64,000 nucleotides of DNA, from assembly GCA_019455065.1 (NCBI GenBank), contig JACFNC010000017.1:1-64000 (forward strand). Reading direction: 5' to 3'. This DNA comes from Rhodospirillales bacterium. Its GTDB lineage: Bacteria; Pseudomonadota; Alphaproteobacteria; Rhodospirillales; Magnetospirillaceae. A program made the translations under genes and the position numbers. The notes beneath the pieces were generated by a model, which ran no database searches, was not told the origin of the DNA, and saw only the letters and a list, made by a program, of their open reading frames with translations. Of this stretch, positions 60,378 to 64,000 are shown piece by piece (position 1 is the stretch's first letter; each line of letters begins with the position of its first letter).

Positions 60378-60800
60378 TCACTTCACGTAGACCGTGATCT
60401 TCTTCGAGGCGACGGGCTTGTCGTGCGGGAAGTGTTTGTAGTCGCCCATCAGGAGTTGAAGGGTGTGCCTGCCGGGCGGCAATTCGAGCTGGGTCTCGGT
60501 CTCGCCGGCCCCGAAATGCAGGTGGTTGCGGTCCGACGGGATGGGCTCGTCATTGGGCGGCAGGTCGGTGTCGACGAGCAGATGATGGTGGCCGGTGTTC
60601 GGGTGGTCGATATCCTTCGGTGCCACCCCCATGCCGCGCAGACCGAACCAGACCCGGAACGGGCTGCGGACGGTCTCGCCGTCGTTCGGCCAGCCGATGT
60701 AGAGATAGGCGTCCTCGGGCGAGGGCGTGCTCTGGGCCAACGCCGCCGATCCCCCCATCATCAGGGCCGCCGACATGGCGGCAACGATCATCTTGCTCAT
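60378..60800 (-). CDS. DUF4399 secreted protein 1
   Basis: This 140-residue protein has a signal peptide (AAMSAALMMGGSAALA). The DUF4399 core follows: YIGWPNDGETVRSPFRVWFGLRGMGVAP, then GHHHLLVDTDLPP and LPPGRHTLQLLMGDYKHF. The His-rich patches suggest metal binding. It overlaps its paralogue upstream by 4 bp (ATGA). The family is periplasmic and of unknown role. Confidence 0.85.
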   Translation of the reverse strand: MSKMIVAAMSAALMMGGSAALAQSTPSPEDAYLYIGWPNDGETVRSPFRVWFGLRGMGVAPKDIDHPNTGHHHLLVDTDLPPNDEPIPSDRNHLHFGAGETETQLELPPGRHTLQLLMGDYKHFPHDKPVASKKITVYVK

Positions 60801-61231
60801 CGCTCTCCTCCTGGAACGATCACGGTAATCCTTTCGCTCACAAGCGGCGGATCGAAGGGGAAGTGGTCGTGATCCCCGAGCACTAGTTGCAGGGTGTGCC
60901 GCCCCGGCGGCAGCTCGATTCGGGCCTCGGATTGCCCATTCCCGAAATGAAGGTTGTTGCGGTCGTTGGGGATCGGCTCGCCGGGTGGCGGGAGATCCGT
61001 GTCGACGAGGACGTGATGATGGCCAATATCGGGCCATTTCACGTTGGCGGGCGCGACCCCCATGTTTCTCAAACCCATGCGAAGCCACAACTTCCCCCCT
61101 TCGATGACCTGCCCGTTCTTTGGCCAGATGATGTAGAGGCGTGCGCCCTGGGGCGCGGGCACGTTTTGCGCGGCGACCGGCCCGCCCAGTATCGCCAGGG
61201 CCGCCGCGACGGTTGCGGTGAGACGCATCAT
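60797..61231 (-). CDS. DUF4399 secreted protein 2
   Basis: This 144-residue paralogue of the preceding protein has a signal peptide (ATVAAALAILGGPVAAQ) and the same core: YIIWPKNGQVIEGGKLWLRMGLRNMGVAP, GHHHVLVDTDLPP, LPPGRHTLQLVLGDHDHF. Start is the ATG-ATG pair at 61231/61228. The tandem pair arose by duplication and is translationally coupled. Confidence 0.85.
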   Translation of the reverse strand: MMRLTATVAAALAILGGPVAAQNVPAPQGARLYIIWPKNGQVIEGGKLWLRMGLRNMGVAPANVKWPDIGHHHVLVDTDLPPPGEPIPNDRNNLHFGNGQSEARIELPPGRHTLQLVLGDHDHFPFDPPLVSERITVIVPGGER

Positions 61232-61411
61232 CACGGTCGTTACTCCCGGTTGGAAAACCTGCGTCCAAGTTTGTGAAATGGTGTGCCGGCCACACGGCGC
61301 GCGATGCGAAGTCGTATTAGTTCCAAGAGAGCAGCCCCACCATCGTCCGCACCGGCGGCATCCCACGTCTGCGCACTCCCCATCGGCGGCGCGGCGTTCG
61401 CATACTGACCC

Positions 61412-62536
61412 ATGATCGAGCGCATGGCGCCCGCGTGGTTGCTAATGCTCGCCGCGACGGCCGTGGGCGGACCGGCGGCGGCGGAAGGCATCGTGCTGTC
61501 GTCGACGGCCCCCGGCATGACGGTGGGGCGAATGATCGCGGACGACGAGACCCTGCGCCTGCCCGAGGGCTCGCTCACCACGCTGCTCCTTCCAACCGGC
61601 CAGACCCTCACCCTGGCCGGGCCATACGACGGCAAGCCCGCGCCGCCGCAGGGTGGCGGCGGCGCGAGCGGCGGCCTTGCGGACTGGAAGGGGCTGGACC
61701 TGTCGTCGCTGGGCGGCACCCGCGGGGAACGGCTGGCGCGCGTCGCGATTCCGGACGCCGCGGCGCCGCTGAGCATCGACGCCAGCATGGCGGGAACCTG
61801 GTGCGTCCTTTCCGGGACCCCGTTGCGGCTGGCCGCCCCGAAAGCGGCTGGGGCCGCCACGCTCCATCTCGAGGACGCGCGCACGAAGGCGACCGCCGTG
61901 GTCTCATGGCCGGACGGGAAGGACCAGCCCTGGCCGCCGCAACTGCCGGTCGCCGACGGAACCACCATCCTGGCCCGCCCCCAAGGCGCCGACGCCCCCC
62001 ATCCCATCCGGTTCCGCGCCACCGACGACGGCGCGGCGGACGACTTCTCGCGGGTGGTGTCGTGGTCGCGGGCGGGGTGCTACCGCCAGGCGGCGCCGTT
62101 CCTGCGCGAAATCGGCGCCCAGGTGGCGCCGTTCGAGCTGTATTTGTCGACGAATCGCGGGCGCACGCCGCGCTACGTCATCGGCGAAACCGTGACCCTG
62201 GTGCTGCAAAGCAACCGGCCGGCCAACCTTCGCTGCTACCTGCTGAGGGACGCCAGCGTCTCGCCGCTGTTCCTGGAGCCGCCCGGCTTCGTGCGGCTGG
62301 CGGACCACACGGAACTGCGCATTCCCGGCGAGCGGGTCGCCATCGAGATCGCCGCCCTGCCGCCGCCCGGGGTGGGCGAGGTGCGCTGCTACGCGGTCGA
62401 CCCGGCCGGCGGTTCGAAGCTTGCCATTCCCGGCGACGCCCTCACCGACCCCACCGGGCAGCGCCTCGACCGCCTGTTCGGCGGCCTTTCGGAGGGCAGG
62501 GTCGCCCGCGCGACCCTGCATATCCGCATCGACTGA
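61412..62536 (+). CDS. Secreted DUF4384-like protein
   Basis: This 374-residue protein has a signal peptide (WLLMLAATAVGGPAAAE). Its C-terminal third (about 255-345) resembles DUF4384: YVIGETVTLVLQSNRPANLRCYLLRDASVSPLFLEPP, closely parallel to the same region of the CsgG-like protein. The N-terminal part has strand-rich sequence and two cysteines. DUF4384 is often attached to envelope or caspase proteins. It is divergent from the DUF4399 pair. Confidence 0.72.
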   Translation: MIERMAPAWLLMLAATAVGGPAAAEGIVLSSTAPGMTVGRMIADDETLRLPEGSLTTLLLPTGQTLTLAGPYDGKPAPPQGGGGASGGLADWKGLDLSSLGGTRGERLARVAIPDAAAPLSIDASMAGTWCVLSGTPLRLAAPKAAGAATLHLEDARTKATAVVSWPDGKDQPWPPQLPVADGTTILARPQGADAPHPIRFRATDDGAADDFSRVVSWSRAGCYRQAAPFLREIGAQVAPFELYLSTNRGRTPRYVIGETVTLVLQSNRPANLRCYLLRDASVSPLFLEPPGFVRLADHTELRIPGERVAIEIAALPPPGVGEVRCYAVDPAGGSKLAIPGDALTDPTGQRLDRLFGGLSEGRVARATLHIRID

Positions 62537-62554
62537 GGGTCCCGGCCCCTCCGC

Positions 62555-62920
62555 CTATCGCTGGAGCGCAAATCCGTATTGCCCGGCGAAGTTGGCGACG
62601 CCCCCGGCGACGCTTGTGGTGACCAGGGTGCCGGCGTCAACCGCGCCGCCCCGCCCGCCTGCCTGCATCGCGCCCAGGTTCTGCCGCGCCGCGTTGCCGA
62701 TGCCGGCGGCGACGTTGTTGGCCACCGTCGTTTCCGTGCTGACCAGCGGTCCGGGACCGAAGAACTGGCCGGCCGCCATGGGATGGCCGCCCGGCTGCAT
62801 CATCATCACCATCGGCGGGGCGCCGGACACCGGGATCCCCCCGGTCTTGGCCTCGCCACCGAATGCCGGGCCGCAGGCCAGCGAAAGAGCGGCCAGCATC
62901 GCGCACAACAAAGTCTTCAT
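62555..62920 (-). CDS. Curlin-like secreted repeat protein 3
   Basis: This 121-residue protein has a signal peptide (LLCAMLAALSLACGPAFG). It has one clear repeat, VANNVAAGIGNAARQNLGAMQ, and a degenerate one, TSVAGGVANFAGQYGFALQ, both with the GxxNxAxQ core. A Met/Pro/Gly-rich linker lies between the signal and repeats. It differs from curlin-like proteins 1 and 2 outside the repeats and probably has a distinct role, for example a minor or nucleating subunit. A class II promoter lies upstream. Confidence 0.7.
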   Translation of the reverse strand: MKTLLCAMLAALSLACGPAFGGEAKTGGIPVSGAPPMVMMMQPGGHPMAAGQFFGPGPLVSTETTVANNVAAGIGNAARQNLGAMQAGGRGGAVDAGTLVTTSVAGGVANFAGQYGFALQR

Positions 62921-62976
62921 AACGGACACTCCTCTCGTCGCACCGGGGCCGATCCCCGGCGATCGCGTCAGGGGCC

Positions 62977-63019
62977 AGTCTAGCGGCCGCGCGCGCCCCT
63001 TGCTGTCGACGGGTTCACA
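62977..63019 (-). promoter_or_regulatory. Class II Crp/Fnr-type promoter (curlin-like gene 3)
   Basis: On the plus strand the site reads TGTCGACGGGTTCACA (63004-63019). On the minus strand TAGACT (62982-62977) follows after 21 bp, 56 bp before the gene's ATG. The plus-strand direction toward the 63104 gene has no matching hexamer. Confidence 0.72.
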
Positions 63020-63103
63020 GTTACCGAGCGTTGGGCGGCCGGCTCGAACAATTCGAGCCTCGCGCGTGTTGTAGCTGGCAGGCGAGATGACGAGGAGGGG
63101 ACG

Positions 63104-63502
63104 ATGCTTGATTTTGGTTGGCGGGCTCCGGCGATGGCGCTGGTGCCCTTGATGCTGGCCGCGTGCGCGAGCGAGCCGCCGCCGGCGAGCCTGCAGGCGG
63201 CCCGGGTGCAGGTCGGGCAGGCGACGGCGCCGACGCCCGACGCGCAGTTGCACCTGCAAGAGGCGCGCGAGAAGCTGAACGCGGCGGAGCAGGCCGCCGC
63301 CAGCGACGACATGGCGGAGGCCGACATGCTGGCGCAGGAGGCCTTGGCCAACGCGCAACTGGCCCGGGCGTCCGTGCAGGCCGCCGAAGCCGAGCAGGCG
63401 GTGCGCGACGTCGAGCGCGCGATTCAGGCGCTGCGCGCCGAAACAAATCCAGGTGCGCCTCCCGCCGCCGCCGCGCCCGCCCAACCCACCGGCACGAGAT
63501 AG
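63104..63502 (+). CDS. DUF4398 lipoprotein
   Basis: This 132-residue protein has a lipoprotein signal (LVPLMLAAC). The mature part is a long helix with LHLQEAREKLNAAEQAAASDDMAEADMLAQEALANAQLARA, the DUF4398 pattern. These are envelope proteins, often paired with OmpA-domain proteins, as here with the next gene, 9 bp downstream. Confidence 0.82.
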   Translation: MLDFGWRAPAMALVPLMLAACASEPPPASLQAARVQVGQATAPTPDAQLHLQEAREKLNAAEQAAASDDMAEADMLAQEALANAQLARASVQAAEAEQAVRDVERAIQALRAETNPGAPPAAAAPAQPTGTR

Positions 63503-63511
63503 GAGGAGAGC

Positions 63512-64000
63512 ATGACCGCGATCCGAATGGCAACCGGGCTGCTGGGGCTGGCGCTGCTCTCCGGTTGCGCAACCGCCGCCGTGGACGAGGCCGCCATGCA
63601 ACAGGCCGAGGCCGCCCTGCAAAGCGTCCAGACGGACGCCCAGATCAACGCCGCCGCCCCCGTGGCGGTGCGTCAGGCGGCGGAATCCTACGCCACCGCG
63701 CAGGCCGCCGCCAAACAAGGCGAAAGCGCCCGCGCCGAGCATTTCGCCTATATGACCGTCAAGAACTCCGAACTGGCGCGCGCGCAGACGCGCGAACGCA
63801 TGGCGGTGGCGCGCCGCCAGGAGCTGGCGAACCAGAGCGCAGAGCTGCGCCTTCAGGCGGCGCAGACGCGGGCCGAGGACTTGGCGCAGCAGCTTCAGGC
63901 CCGTGAGGCGGAACGTACGCGGACGGGCACGGTGATCGCCACCTACGACCTGCCGTTCGCGACCGGCAGCGCGTCGCTCCAGCCCGGCGCCACGACCCGC
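63512..64000 (+). CDS. DUF4398-OmpA-like lipoprotein (partial)
   Basis: This gene runs past the right edge of the window; 163 codons are visible with no stop. It has a lipoprotein signal (LGLALLSGC) and a DUF4398-like helix (VRQAAESYATAQAAAKQGESARAEHFAYMTVKNSELARAQ), followed by a coiled coil. The last visible residues, YDLPFATGSASLQPGATTR, match the start of an OmpA domain (usually F-F-x-F-x-S-x-x-L). An aggaggag ribosome site precedes the ATG. Confidence 0.8.
   Translation, partial: MTAIRMATGLLGLALLSGCATAAVDEAAMQQAEAALQSVQTDAQINAAAPVAVRQAAESYATAQAAAKQGESARAEHFAYMTVKNSELARAQTRERMAVARRQELANQSAELRLQAAQTRAEDLAQQLQAREAERTRTGTVIATYDLPFATGSASLQPGATTR

Noticed and set aside
61270-61295. TGTGAA sequence near 61272 as a seventh Crp-type site
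   Set aside because: The second half-site does not match and no hexamer lies 21 bp away. The nearby GTGTGccggcCACAC is a different palindrome.
63020-63046. Plus-strand class II promoter for the DUF4398 gene from the site at 63004
   Set aside because: The hexamer position on that side reads ggctcg, unlike a -10 box; only the minus-strand side fits.

Overview
The window is high-GC alphaproteobacterial chromosome. An NDUFS4-type complex I accessory subunit and a DUF1150 protein point to Alphaproteobacteria, and the 2-aminobenzoyl-CoA genes and gene style suggest Rhodospirillales. This placement is inference from gene content. Dispersed palindromic repeats of the 'attgcttcg...cgcaatgac' type occupy many intergenic gaps.

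Region 1 (1-6.7 kb) is housekeeping and conflict genes: the complex I subunit, PhnA, an MNT/HepT pair, a hemerythrin and a NucS-like PD-(D/E)XK nuclease. An AT-rich 2.1-kb island follows (4134-6274). Inverted repeats TGCACTGTCACCGTA bound it, and it carries one gene joining an HNH-like motif to membrane helices. Just outside its right edge is an orphan MNT gene whose HepT partner seems reduced to a frameshifted stub.

Region 2 (7-13.8 kb) is a 2-aminobenzoate (anthranilate) CoA-pathway cluster: CoA ligase, anthraniloyl-CoA monooxygenase/reductase, MarR regulator and divergent RidA. The ligase and monooxygenase are separated by 2.4 tandem copies of a 285-bp unit. A HigBA pair follows. GH17 and membrane genes (13.9-16.6 kb) lead into region 3.

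Region 3 (16.8-39.6 kb) is a surface-polysaccharide locus: two convergent transcription units with Wzx flippase, Wzy-like polymerase, Wzz-like protein, a triple-module glycosyltransferase, a GT4, sulfotransferase, deacetylase, FemAB-like transferase, two asparagine synthetases and many methyltransferases. Paralogous pairs (two methyltransferase families and asnB) occur in both arms.

Region 4 (39.7-46.2 kb) is metabolic: DUF2795, amino-acid oxidase-like flavoprotein, rhodanese, ornithine/lysine decarboxylase, agmatinase with a MarR and a class I amidotransferase, plus another MNT/HepT pair whose toxin has an in-frame amber stop.

Region 5 (46.4-64 kb) is the most interesting part: an apparent curli-like amyloid/secretion locus. 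It has three small secreted proteins with GxxNxAxQ repeats (two are a near-identical inverted duplication), a related larger protein, a CsgG-like lipoprotein with peptidoglycan-binding and DUF4384 regions, OmpA and DUF4398 envelope proteins, a caspase-SUMF1 protein, and a cyclic-nucleotide module (CHASE2 cyclase, cNMP-gated MscS, Crp/Fnr regulator). Six promoters in this region share a 16-bp motif close to TGTSGNCCGGTTCACA exactly 21 bp upstream of a -10-like hexamer. That geometry centres the site at about -41.5, as in class II Crp/Fnr activation, which suggests one regulon run by the locally encoded Crp-like protein.
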